This document shows positions 42,891 through 52,640 of a DNA stretch of 64,000 nucleotides, one piece after another (the first letter of the stretch is position 1; each line of letters opens with the position of its first letter). A model generated the notes under the pieces. That model made no database searches, was not told where the DNA came from, and saw nothing but the letters and a program-made list of their open reading frames with translations. The stretch lies in contig OX327684.1 in assembly GCA_946807835.1 (NCBI GenBank), positions 14,346,501 to 14,410,500 of the forward strand, written 5' to 3'. A program made the position numbers and the translations under genes. Source of the DNA: Ailanthus altissimus (lineage: Eukaryota > Streptophyta > Magnoliopsida > Sapindales > Simaroubaceae).

Positions 42891-44125
42891 AGTAACTTTG
42901 ATATATAAAACAAAGATTAAATTATTATAATGCTTTAACATTTTGAGAAGAAGCTGATGATTCATAGACAAAGCCCTTTATAGAAATCTGTTAAACTCAA
43001 CTGGTGTCGGTGTAGCCATTAGCAGACAATGAATGAGATACGTTTCTGTCCCTTCCAGCAACATATGTAAACTCTAATTAACTTCCACTACTTTCCTTTT
43101 TTATTTAGTATCAACATTTAAAAATTGGACGTGTCTGCTCGTATGTTATTATAAAAGAAAAAATAAGAATATAAATTATTATTTCAGAATCAAAAGCAAT
43201 CCCAAATCCCAAAACACAATCTTAATCAAAACCAATCTCAATTCCCAAACATCAACATGGAACTCATCTTTGCCAAAAAGTTTTCGTGTTTGATTTTAGT
43301 TTTATAATTGTTAGAGAAATCTCACTATTCAAATTTCGTAACTTTAAGTAATAATTTAATATTAGTATTAAACCTAGTGTTTTTCTGAGTAAAATATGAA
43401 TTCAGTTTAAAGATTATGTGATTTCTAAAAGAAATTATTTAGAATAAAAACTAAAACAAAAATTATTTGAAAGAAAGTGAGTACTTGCAATTGTGCATTC
43501 CAATGTTTTTATTATATTATTATTTTAGAAAAATTAGTTAATAAAAAACTAAATATTAATATTAAAAATAAATATTAATAACATATTCACGTAGTGTTTA
43601 AAAATGCTGTCTGTTTTATTTGCATTCTTATTGCCATTAGTTAGGATTTTCCTTAACTAATAAGTCCTTTTATTTGGTCATTTTTGACCCATTTTCTATG
43701 TTACCAGAAAGACTTTATTTTTTATTTTTATTTTATTAGTACGAGAATGAGCTGCCAGCCAGCTGTATTTTTCTGAAAACTAACAGTATCTGATAAAAGC
43801 CAGGCCATTTGTTTGCTAAATGCCTTTGTTTGATTATAATAGGAATTGCTGCACGTTTAACAGTTTGTCCTATTTTGGATCTCCATTGTGTTCACAATAT
43901 CACAATCATTAAAAATTGTGTGACAGTGAATTGGCTCGTATGCTCATCGATCCACCATGCCCCCAATAAAGATGCAAAAGAACCCACTCTGGACTTATCA
44001 ACCTCGTTCGCTTTTCTTCTTCTTTTTCACTTGCTGAAAATTTACTATATCTATCCCTCTTTTTCATACTCAATTGAGAGCAAGTGAATAAAGGGAAAGG
44101 AAGTGATCTCAGTACTCTCCCACCA
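42891..44125. other. Intergenic DNA between hairpin and CACTA element
   Basis: AT-rich. It becomes more promoter-like toward 44050 (CT-rich stretch and ACTATATC). No gene was recognised other than the short frame at 44126. Confidence 0.45.
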
Positions 44126-44248
44126 ATGGGAAGGAAGATTAAACATAAAATATTCGAGGACTTGATGGAAACTGTGGACAGTATAACAGGAGGGCAAGGT
44201 AACAAGACTCAAATTGGGGAGTCCTCAGGCTCGCCAAGCCGCCGATAG
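44126..44248 (+). CDS. Possible 40-aa small protein (uncertain)
   Basis: ATG in the context CCACCAATGGG, with a frame MGRKIKHKIFEDLMETVDS, then a Gly/Gln/Ser-rich tail and stop at 44246-44248. Base composition is higher in GC than the surroundings, and a pyrimidine-rich leader precedes it (about 43990-44070). No paralogue lies in the window and I do not recognise the family, so it may be an accidental frame or a first exon truncated by the CACTA insertion 35 bases downstream. Confidence 0.3.
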   Translation: MGRKIKHKIFEDLMETVDSITGGQGNKTQIGESSGSPSRR

Positions 44249-44304
44249 CTGGACACGCTTCTGATTGAGATAATAAGATTATCACAACAAGAGATATGGG
44301 TATT

Positions 44305-44340
44305 TGCGACTAGTTTTGCGATAGCGATTTTAGCCGTCGC
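44305..44340. repeat. CACTA subterminal repeats, left
   Basis: TTTGCGACTAG, TTTTGCGATAGCG and TTAGCCGTCGCAAAA in tandem and inverted order. They match the right-hand cluster. Confidence 0.8.
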
Positions 44341-44419
44341 AAAATTTATTTAATTAAATTTTCTTTTAAAAAAACTTAGAAAATAAAGTCTCCTTTCAGT
44401 TTTCTGTCGTCTCCTTTGA

Positions 44420-44719
44420 ATGCAAGTATTTCACCATTGCATGTTAATCCTAGACGCCACCATTTCCAAATCTCTCCATACTCTCTTCCACTCACTAATC
44501 CCTCGCTCTCTCCTTCTCTTCTTCGAATACTCCACTGACTTTCGATTCTCATTTTCCCTCACAGTATCTCTCTACTTCACTCCCATCCGCCACCTTTATC
44601 TGATCCCCATCTTCATCGTCCTCCTCCTCAACCTCGTCTTTATTTTATTTCTTCAATTTTTGGTTAGGATTTTTTCAATTTCATCATGAGTTAGTATATT
44701 AATTTTTTTAATTTTTGGT
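44420..44719 (+). other. C/T-rich segment of unknown origin in CACTA element
   Basis: An open stretch (44420-44689) of 89 codons, very hydrophobic with several Leu/Ile/Phe runs. Pyrimidine-rich composition resembles a plant 5' UTR as much as a coding exon. It directly precedes the COI1-like fragment and could be another captured piece or the COI1 gene's leader. Not identified. Confidence 0.3.
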
Positions 44720-45018
44720 TACGAGCTGGATGCGTTGACTCGCAAGAATATAACAATCGCTTTGTGCTACACGACGATGACCAGTGGCTACGACGTCATT
44801 TTAAGCACCTGGAATCGTTTAAGTTGAAGAGGAAGTCGAGGGCGGCTATGTTTAATCTAATACCAGAGGATTGGGGCAGTTATGTGACTATAGGTTGAAG
44901 AAATCGTGGCGTCTTTTAATTGTTTGAAGTCGCTTAATTTCAGGAGGATGATTGTGAGGGAGTTAGATTGGAGCTCTTGGCTAAGGTTAGAGAGAAGATG
45001 CTTCAGGTCTTCAGCACG
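44720..45018 (+). pseudogene. Captured COI1-like F-box receptor fragment
   Basis: Three overlapping reading frames give consecutive parts of the N-terminal region of the plant jasmonate receptor COI1: YELDALTRKNITIALCYTT (44720-44776), RRHFKHLESFKLKRKSRAA then MFNLIPEDWGSYVT (about 44787-44890), then VEEIVASFNCLKSL and NFRRMIVRE, and after another shift ELLAKVREKMLQVFS. In the family these residues run without gaps from the F-box end into the first leucine-rich repeats. At least three frameshifts and a stop make it non-coding. Both ends stop abruptly. The intact host gene is not in this window. Confidence 0.85.
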
Positions 45019-46018
45019 TGAGTCGCTTGCACAGTTGCTTTACTTTGCTCTATTTCATTAATTAAAAATGATGTAGATGTCTTGTCACTTTGTTCAAACG
45101 ATGTAGATGTCTTCTTTAAATCATTAATTAAAAAAATGAAAAAAAAAGAATTCTTATTTTTCAAATTAATTCAATGCTTTATTAGCTTTAGTTGATCATT
45201 GTCATCTGTGTTTATTTGTTAAAAGTAACTACTTTTTATCACAAAGAGTTGGTTTTTACTTTCTTATCTTTCTAAGAACTCTCCGGTGTAATACAGTCCT
45301 TCAATTAATTTATTTTTGTGCATATTTTGCTCACACCTAAAAAAACATTGCTGTTTTTTAGTCCAATTTTTTTTTTTTTGAAAAATTCTCATTAAAAAGC
45401 CGCTAATGAGGGCTGCATACTTTGATTTTGAAGTTTTGTTTTCTTTGTGTTCAATGTTTGAATTCTTTAACTTTAAACAAAAAAAAAATTTGTTTGAATT
45501 CTTAATTCTATTATTGAATATTGACCAACTTATTCAAAAAGGGTCTGAATTGTTTTTTAAATTTTTTTTGCTATTTTATGAATAGATTGCTCCCTTGGTG
45601 GAAGTATTAAACAGAGCATATTAATTTAATGTTTTGGTCACTTTTTTTGTTTAAAGAAATTTTTTCTTAATTTTGTGAACAAAAGCAAGTTGACTATTTT
45701 GTTGATAGTTTTGATTTAATGGAATGTTTAGTCATTTCTTCTATTAGTTGTCAATTGATAGCTTTGGGAATAATTACATGAGTCAATTTCCACACTAGGA
45801 ATTACTTTTATGTTTATCACTAGTTATCTTGATTCTTGGCTTGTGAAGACTCTTATTGAAAGCAATTGAACTGAGACTAAAGCCTGGGCATTCGATTTAG
45901 TTTCCTTAAGGCTAAAGTACTTCAAACTCTCATTTATTCATGGACGTTTTAGGTTTGTATTTTATAATATAGTATAATATTTTATTCTTTTTAAATTTCC
46001 CATGTTATGCATGTAGGT
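45019..46018. other. CACTA interior, unidentified AT-rich DNA
   Basis: Intron-like composition. A short repeat GATGTAGATGTCTT occurs twice (about 45072 and 45101). No domain recognised. Confidence 0.45.
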
Positions 46019-46274
46019 GGGTGGATCACAGGATAACAATCCATGTCTCTTTGGAGGAGCTTCTTATATTTAGGTAACTTTGAGAGAATTTAACCTCCCT
46101 CTTACTATTTTTTTATTTTTAATATATGTTGTTTTGAAGATGGTGTGAGAGTGAAAGATGCCAAGCAAATAAAGGAGAGGCCTCAAAATCAAAGAAAGGC
46201 TTTAACTAGCATCAATCAGAACATAATGGGAGCCACCCCTCCCCTTAGTGCAATCAACAAATAGGGATTTTCAG
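46019..46274 (+). pseudogene. Captured B2-type cyclin N-terminal fragment
   Basis: GGSQDNNPCLFGGAS (46022-46066) resembles the extreme N-terminus of plant CYCB2 proteins, with GTG where the ATG is expected. After an intervening AT-rich piece (46074-46140), QNQRKALTSINQNIMGA (46184-46234) and PLSAINK-stop-GFS match the conserved QNRRAL...INQNI(M/I)GA...NKRG segment. The fragment ends at TCAG followed by GTAATC, an exon edge with its donor GT. A stop replaces the Arg after NK. B2 cyclins control the G2/M step; here only the regulatory N-terminus is present, without the cyclin box. Confidence 0.65.
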
Positions 46275-46337
46275 GTAATCAATCCATTATCTTAATATGA
46301 AATATGAATATCTCTTAGTTTGTTAAATTCTAGTTTC

Positions 46338-46497
46338 AGCACTTTCAATCTTCGATTTATCATGTAATTGATCTAAATTTTACTACATTCAAGAAAATAA
46401 TTGATATATATATATATAGCACTTTCAATCTTCGATTTATCATGTAATTGATCTAAATTTTACTACATTCAAGAAAATAATTGATATATATATATAT
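46338..46497. repeat. 80-bp tandem duplication
   Basis: 46338-46417 and 46418-46497, both starting AGCACTTTCAATCTTCG and ending in a TA run. The copies look identical, so the event is recent. It lies in the likely intron after the captured cyclin exon. Confidence 0.92.
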
Positions 46498-47910
46498 ATA
46501 TATACACGCACACTACAAGTAATGAGAATTTAAAAGGCCCTTTTGAGTCTTAATGACAGAGGTGTTAGACTTAAGTAAATAAAATTAATTATTAACTCAT
46601 TTTGCTATTCTCTTTATATCAAAATTGTTAAACTTTTAATTTATATATATTTCATAATAGTTCAATAGGCGTGTTATCTAATAGCATTGTGTTTTTGTTT
46701 TTATTTGGGCTTGGTATAGTTATAACACAAAGTAAGGATTCTAGTCAATTCATTAATTTCGGAGTGTAGTATATTAAAGGTGAGTTAAGCCAAGTGATGA
46801 GGTAGATAAAATTTCATTGCTTGTTATATATATATATATATTAGTTTCAAAAGTTATTTTATGATCGATAAGTGTATGTTGGTCTCCATAGCTTAATACA
46901 ATCTTCAAACGTTAAAGAAGATTGTACTTAACTCTTCATAGGTGACACAAACAAGTAAATCAAAATGAATATCTCTGTGCAAAAAGGTAAATGAAAATTC
47001 TAAACTCATTAATGAGGCAGTTACTAAAAGGTCTCCTAAACTTGAAAATACCTAGATGGAGGAGAGCAAAGGAAAAATGCCTGAATGTATGCAGGTGAAA
47101 ATTAGTGGTTATCTAAAATTTGAGTTTCTTGTCAACCTTTAAGTTCATAAAGAATTCACATAAAGATTTCCTATTAGTTCAATCTGGTACTACACTACAA
47201 GAAAATGGGTTTATAATGTTTATGCACTGAAAATTCTGACATTTTAACTCGGTTTTGTTGCCTTTGATTATCTAATTTGTGGAACAGTTAGGAGCCATTG
47301 CGTGTCAACATTTGGGCTTTAAAGGGTAAGAGAATAATTTCTAAAAAGATGTGTTGAAAAAGGTCTAACGGGCGCTTAATGCAGGGAGGTAAGTGAGTTA
47401 TCTAAGACGAAGTGAAATAATATTGACTTCAAAAAAATAAAAAGTGAAATAATATTTCTTGCCTATATTTACTATTTACCTTATACACTCCACTCATATA
47501 CCTAACTACCTACTCATGACATTATGCATTAAATAATATTAAGTTTCATGGTTATTGATGGATTGTTATTGTAAGAGATAGTTTCACTTATTTTCCTTTC
47601 AAAGCTAAGTTTCTAACAAATTCCATTACATCTTGAGTTGATAAATTGTTTAGGATAATTTAAGGAGAACTTTTAATGAACTTTATATGAAATAAGATTT
47701 ATATTTATTTTAGGTAAACTTCTCCTTAATTAGCGGGAGAAAGATAATGACCATTTATTTATTTGTATTTATTTTAAGATTTGTACGAACTTTGACCATT
47801 TGCGATGTTATTAGGTTCTTCCGTTAGTTTATTCTGCTGTCAGTTCTGCACGTAACATCCATATCCATATTAATTATCTAATTTGAATTATTTATATCCA
47901 AAATGGTGTA
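46498..47910. other. CACTA interior, AT-rich DNA with stray CACTA-like ends
   Basis: CACTACAAGTAATGAG (46512) and CACTACAAGAAAATGGG (47193) look like CACTA left termini. The second is close to the consensus. No matching right ends were found inside, so these may be remains of nested elements or of the rearrangement that built this composite. No genes recognised apart from the listed fragments. Confidence 0.45.
47193..47209 (+). mobile_element. Isolated CACTA left terminus
   Basis: CACTACAAGAAAATGGG is a textbook CACTA end, better preserved than the outer left end at 44283. It may define a shorter element 47193-49085 that shares the right end and contains only the MADS fragment. Confidence 0.55.
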
Positions 47911-48002
47911 GGAAACTTCTGGGTGAAGACCTGGGTCCACTCAATACAAAAGAGCTTTAGCATTTACTTGAGACATTTTTCAAGCATATTAGGACAACTA
48001 AG
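47911..48002 (+). pseudogene. Captured SEPALLATA-like MADS K-box exon
   Basis: Preceded by an acceptor-like GTGTAG and followed by AAG|GTAACA. The 92 bases encode LLGEDLGPLNTKEL, a stop, then HLLETFFKHIRTTK. SEP/AGL2-type MADS proteins have LLGEDLGPL..KEL..LE..L...LK.IR(S/T)TK as one exon of about 100 bases, so both splice edges are where expected, with a small net deletion. The K-box mediates tetramer formation in floral MADS factors. The isolated exon cannot make a protein. Confidence 0.8.
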
Positions 48003-48960
48003 GTAACATAACACTTTATTACCGCACTCTTAATATTTTTCTTCAAAGTTTCTTATACATTTTGAAAGTTGCCAACATATTAAGAATTTTTCAATTCTTA
48101 AAAAGATGGGTCCTTTTAACTTATTAATGAGCTTATGCATAGAAGGATAATATTTCAGTTAGTTTGGCCTCTCTTACAATAAAATAAAGCAAGAGATTAA
48201 GGCATTAGATCTCTCTCCTACTAAATTTGAAGGAGGAATTATTTAATAAAAAAAAAGACCTATTTGCTTACCTTCTGTTTCCCCAAACAATCATAGGTTT
48301 GTTACTTGTTATTTGTTTTCTTTTCTTTTTGGCCTCTTAATGTTGGAGATTCCCTATCATTTTTTATTATTCTTTTCATTGCACTTATTTGATATCTTCC
48401 TCTGCAAAACCATTAGGTATCATTATGATTCAATTCTCCAATTTATAATTGTTTTATGTCTATTGTGTTGATTTTTAGACTTGACTCATTTTGCAAGTTC
48501 AGTTTGTAGTAATTAATGAAATACAAATTCAACAGGTGTTCCCAAGTTTATAGGATATGGAAACATGCTCGGTTTTCATCAAGTTTATGGGATATATAGG
48601 AATGACTAAAACCTTCACTTTGGGGATTTAAGATTGTGTACATAGGCATTTTAGAAGATGAAAGGATTTGGGATCTAATGTAATATTATAACATTTGAGT
48701 CATAGGTCAATTTATGTATGGTACATAAAGAGAATTTAAAAAAATATTTTAATATGATGATTGTTAGTAAAATTATTTTTACACATTTTCTTAATGTTAC
48801 TTTATTTGTAGGGTTTTTGTATGATAATATTATAATATAATTAATTTTAATTATTTAAATATTTTGCATAATTTATATATACAAAAAATATTAATTATTT
48901 TGATATTTTGGTAATTAGCTTATACAAAAAAGATTTTTTTTGAAATTATTTTTTTTCTTT
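48003..48960. other. CACTA interior, AT-rich DNA after the MADS exon
   Basis: The beginning may be the captured intron. No further exon of a MADS gene was recognised and no other coding signal seen. Confidence 0.4.
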
Positions 48961-48971
48961 GGTAAACTTTT

Positions 48972-49072
48972 TTGCGACGGCTAAATACTCGTTGTAAAAT
49001 TTTACGACGGTCGCATATGCGATGATTTTTTGCCATCGTAAAGCCGTCGCAAAAGCCTTTTGCGATGGCTAA
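48972..49072. repeat. CACTA subterminal repeats, right
   Basis: At least six TTTGCGACGG / TTTTACGACGG / CCGTCGCAAAA units in both orientations within 100 bases, ending just before the terminus. Confidence 0.85.
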
Positions 49073-49085
49073 TTTTTTTGTAGTG

Positions 49086-49818
49086 TATTTGAGAAGGAGA
49101 ATTTGCCTAGTTTACATTTTTGTAATGCTTTTACTTTGTTGTTCTTCAAGTTATTATAAAGAGATATGTATGCATTTCATGCAAATTCTTTGTTTCTTTA
49201 GCTTTTTTTTAAAAACATAATTTCTGTTTAAATCTTAGGTCTTTTAACATGATATCCATACATGTATATCGTAGCTTCATCTCCCTTTGTGTGCTAGTTC
49301 CTTTTTGTTTGATCTTCAAGATTTTTCTTAGTAAGAACTTTACTGAATTAGCTTTAAAAAAAAACAGCAAAGTGTGTTATGGTTAAAGAGTCTGAGAAAA
49401 CAATTTGCAGACATAACATCCGAAGTAGTAAAAGTGCAAACATTATCTAGTATGTTTCTCTTCTTCTAATATGATTCTCATGGACCCATATAAGCCTTTC
49501 ACTTCGAAGTCTTTTGGGTGATTTTCTCAGCTACCATGCACATCTTAGAAAAATGAATTGAAATAAACAAAAAAAAAAAGGCAAATGAAATATTTAAACC
49601 AGTGCCACCATAAAAATAGTTGCAGGAATATAGAATATTCAAAGGATTCCACATGTGGGTGAATACATAATAAAAGTAAAAAGCATTTATATATCTAATA
49701 TCTGCTCACTTGATTGTTAAATTTTCTTTAATTGCTTATAACATAAGTTCTTCGAGTAATTATGGGTGCTTTCAGTAACCAGATTATATTACTTCCAGAG
49801 TTTGCACTAAAATTTAAT
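49086..49818. other. Intergenic DNA between CACTA and MULE
   Basis: AT-rich, no repeat partner, no coding signal. Presumably a remnant of the duplicated segment that once lay between the small-protein gene and the anchor block. Confidence 0.45.
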
Positions 49819-50439
49819 GGGAAAGTTTTAGAAATGACCTCCATTTTTATGGTTTATTCTTTTTTCGCTACATATCCAATTTCTAATCTATTATAGCCAA
49901 AAGACAAATTTTAGAACACTTTTGTCTCTCAACTATATTTTCTCCACATTAGAATATTTCACCTCCAAAGAAACAAATACCCAAAGATTTGATCAAGTTG
50001 AAGGAAAAATCTTGGCAAATCGACGTCAAGTATTTAGTAAGTTTCTCAAATTAAAAATCTATTATGCAATATTTGGAGAGAATTAAATATTTTTGTTTTA
50101 TATGTATTTAAAATGAGTACATTAGTTAAAAACAAATGAAAATTGTACAAAATGGTATCAAATTAGTGTAAAATGAGTGAAAAAGCGAATGAGGTGCAAA
50201 ATTAGGGAGGCAGCTGGCGCAACAATTGTATATGGCACTTGGCACGATACCCATGGTATTTTTGCGCACTTTGGACAATTTTCCCAAATTTATTTATTTT
50301 TTCCATTCTAAGCACAATTTTGACAATTTTTCTTTTGTTATATGTATCATGACGCATGTTGTAATTGTTGTATGCTTTAGGAAGAAGGTAGGAGAGTTCC
50401 AATAACAGTGTTGAGAGATATATTAGATTATAAAATATT

Positions 50440-52640
50440 GATAGTTCAGTTCTGAAAAATGTAAAATATGGAAACACTGTTGAGAAAATTTTGTCATGTA
50501 ATTAGAGTTGATCAGATGCAGTATTAAGTGACTATTAGAATTGGTGTTCATGCAAAGTGGGTGAAGTTGAGACCAATTACACTTAAAAATGACGACGATG
50601 TAGAGTTTTAGTTGAGTCTCCATAAAAAAAGTTTGACACCTCTATGTGTAACAGTGCATGTTTAAGCTCTCGTTTGTGAAAATATGTAAAGGCGCCTATT
50701 GAAAAGTAACAAGCATGCCCTAATCACTTCATACCCGCCAACAGTAGCAACCAAGTGAATAGCATAGCCCCAAGAATACCAACAATTGTATTTCTAACAA
50801 ACCCTCCAAACAATTATCATTATTCTCCTCTAATATTTAACAAAGACCCAACTTACATATATTATGATAGTCAAATATATGAAGATGATAATGGTAATGA
50901 TGATGCTTAAGAAAATAATGATTATGAAACCGAAGCCGATGAATTGAATGACATACTGCAAGGCAAACCATATTATATTTCTAATACTTCTCTTTTTGAA
51001 TCGTATGATGCATATGATTTGCATGCAAAAGAAGATAGGGTTCTAGTAAAAAACCCATTTCAATTTTTTCCTTCGATACCACCATCAGACTTGAACATAT
51101 CAAATAAGGTATAGTGTATTGAAATTATAGATGTGTTTGTAGGAAAGTTATATGACAGCAAAGATAAAATTCATGAGGCTATAAACATATTAGCACTTAA
51201 GGGTAATTGAAATTTCAAAATTCATCGGTCCATCAAAGTCATTTTGAAGCTAAATACGATGATGAGAGATACAAATGGAGATTACGTACAATGTTGATGG
51301 AAGCGTAGAATGGTATTGAGTCAAGAGTCGTATTATTGGTAAAATAAAAAAAAAAATGAGTTTGCATAAGTTAGTAGAATTTATAGACCAAAAAATAATT
51401 TAAGCAGACATGATGAAGAATTTGGTATTGAGTTAAAGTATTCTACAGCTTGAAGATTCATTTAGATTGCTTCCTGTATATAATTATGTGCTGGAACAGC
51501 AGAAACTAGGTACAGTTAATCACTTGAAAATTGATAGCAATAATCACTTTAAGTATTTCTTTATGGTATTGGGACCCTACATAAGAGGTTTCTAGTTATT
51601 CCTTCAACCCATGATTACAATTGATAGAACATTTTTGAATAGTGCATATTTTGGTACAATATTTATGGTTGCATGTAAAGATGAAAACAATAATATTTTT
51701 TTATTGGCATAGGGATTGCTGACTTAGAAAATAACACTTCTTGGATATAGTTTATGGTTAAATTGCAAGGAGTAATTAGTGATAATCAAAATCTAATTTT
51801 TGTATTCAATTGACATGCTAATATTCAGAGGCTATTCAGGGTGTGTTTCTTAATGCCTATCATGGATTTTACATCTATCACTTGAAAGAAAATTTAGTAA
51901 TAAAATACAAGATACCACTAGAAAAGAAGAAAAAAATAGAGTTTCTTAGTTGCTTATTTTGTTGCAGCCAAGGCATATCACCTTTCTGACTTTCAATACC
52001 AAATGAGCAAGATGCGAGAGATGAGCCCTAATGTATCTAAGTATTTAGAGAAAGACATTGGTATGAGAGAATAGACTCGATCAGTTGGTGCATTCAAAAG
52101 ATGCGACATTATGACCACTAATATCGCAGAGAGCATTAATTTAGTTGTAAAAGGTGCAAGAGCTCTTCATGCGACCAACTTGGTTGAGTAGATATAGGAG
52201 ATAATGCAGTAGTAATTTTGTAAAAGATGAGAGGTAGTAAAAGGCATGACATCATTTTTGACGACTTCAGAAAATTACAAAGTGATGAAGCACAATGATA
52301 AAGATAGTCGAATAACGATTCACCTAGTGGGTAATTCAATATTTCTAGTGAAGGACAAAAGTAGAGATATAATTATAGACATCACTGCAAAGACATGTAG
52401 TTATAAAAAATTTGACTTTTGGCAACTACCTTGTCCCTATGCGATTGTCGTATGCAGACATGCGAGATTATAATATGAGGGTTTTGTTTGGCTTATCACA
52501 CGCTTGATGCTTAGTTTGTGCATATAGCAAGTCAGCACTTCCAGTTAGCTATTCGTCAAAATGGATAATTACAAATGAATTGAGAAATATTGACATCCAG
52601 CTTCTCATAGCATGTCAATAGACAGGTAGACGTAGAACGA
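50440..52640 (+). pseudogene. MURA-type Mutator transposase, broken
   Basis: From left to right: PITLKNDDDVEF near 50575 (N-terminal MULE segment); KIHEAINILALKGNxNFKIH near 51170 (MuDR DNA-binding domain); YNYVLEQQKLGTVNHLKIDS and GPYIRGF..LQPMITIDRTFLN near 51480-51640 (start of the DDE core, with the first Asp in TIDRTF); GVFLNAYHGFYIYHLKEN near 51840; TNIAESINLVVKGARALHA near 52120; and a SWIM zinc finger KTCSYKKFDFWQLPCPYAIVVCR inside the open stretch 52246-52473 (one of the Cys is Tyr). Many stops and frameshifts are present. The order and spacing are complete, so this was once a full transposase. Confidence 0.8.

Larger units (their letters stand above)
44283..49085. mobile_element. 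CACTA (En/Spm) element carrying host gene fragments
   Basis: The left terminus CACAACAAGAGATATGGG is a decayed CACTACAAG-type end; the right terminus reads CACTACAAAAAAATTAGCC on the minus strand. TAT flanks both sides (44280-44282, 49086-49088), the 3-bp duplication expected of CACTA elements. Subterminal TTTGCGACGG-type repeats cluster at both ends (44305-44340 and 48972-49072), where transposase normally binds. No transposase gene was recognised, so it is non-autonomous. The interior holds fragments of a COI1-like gene, a B2 cyclin and a MADS-box gene. That makes it a gene-capturing 'Pack-CACTA' element. Confidence 0.85.

Noticed and set aside
43809..44087. 92-codon plus-strand frame before the CACTA element
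   Set aside because: No domain; composition looks like promoter/leader DNA, and the short frame at 44126 has a better start context.
44283..49085. CACTA fragments taken as a single chimeric functional gene
   Set aside because: All three fragments contain stops or frameshifts and no continuous frame links them.
50830..51024. Ile-rich minus-strand frame of 64 codons
   Set aside because: It is antisense to the MULE transposase pseudogene, which explains the sequence.
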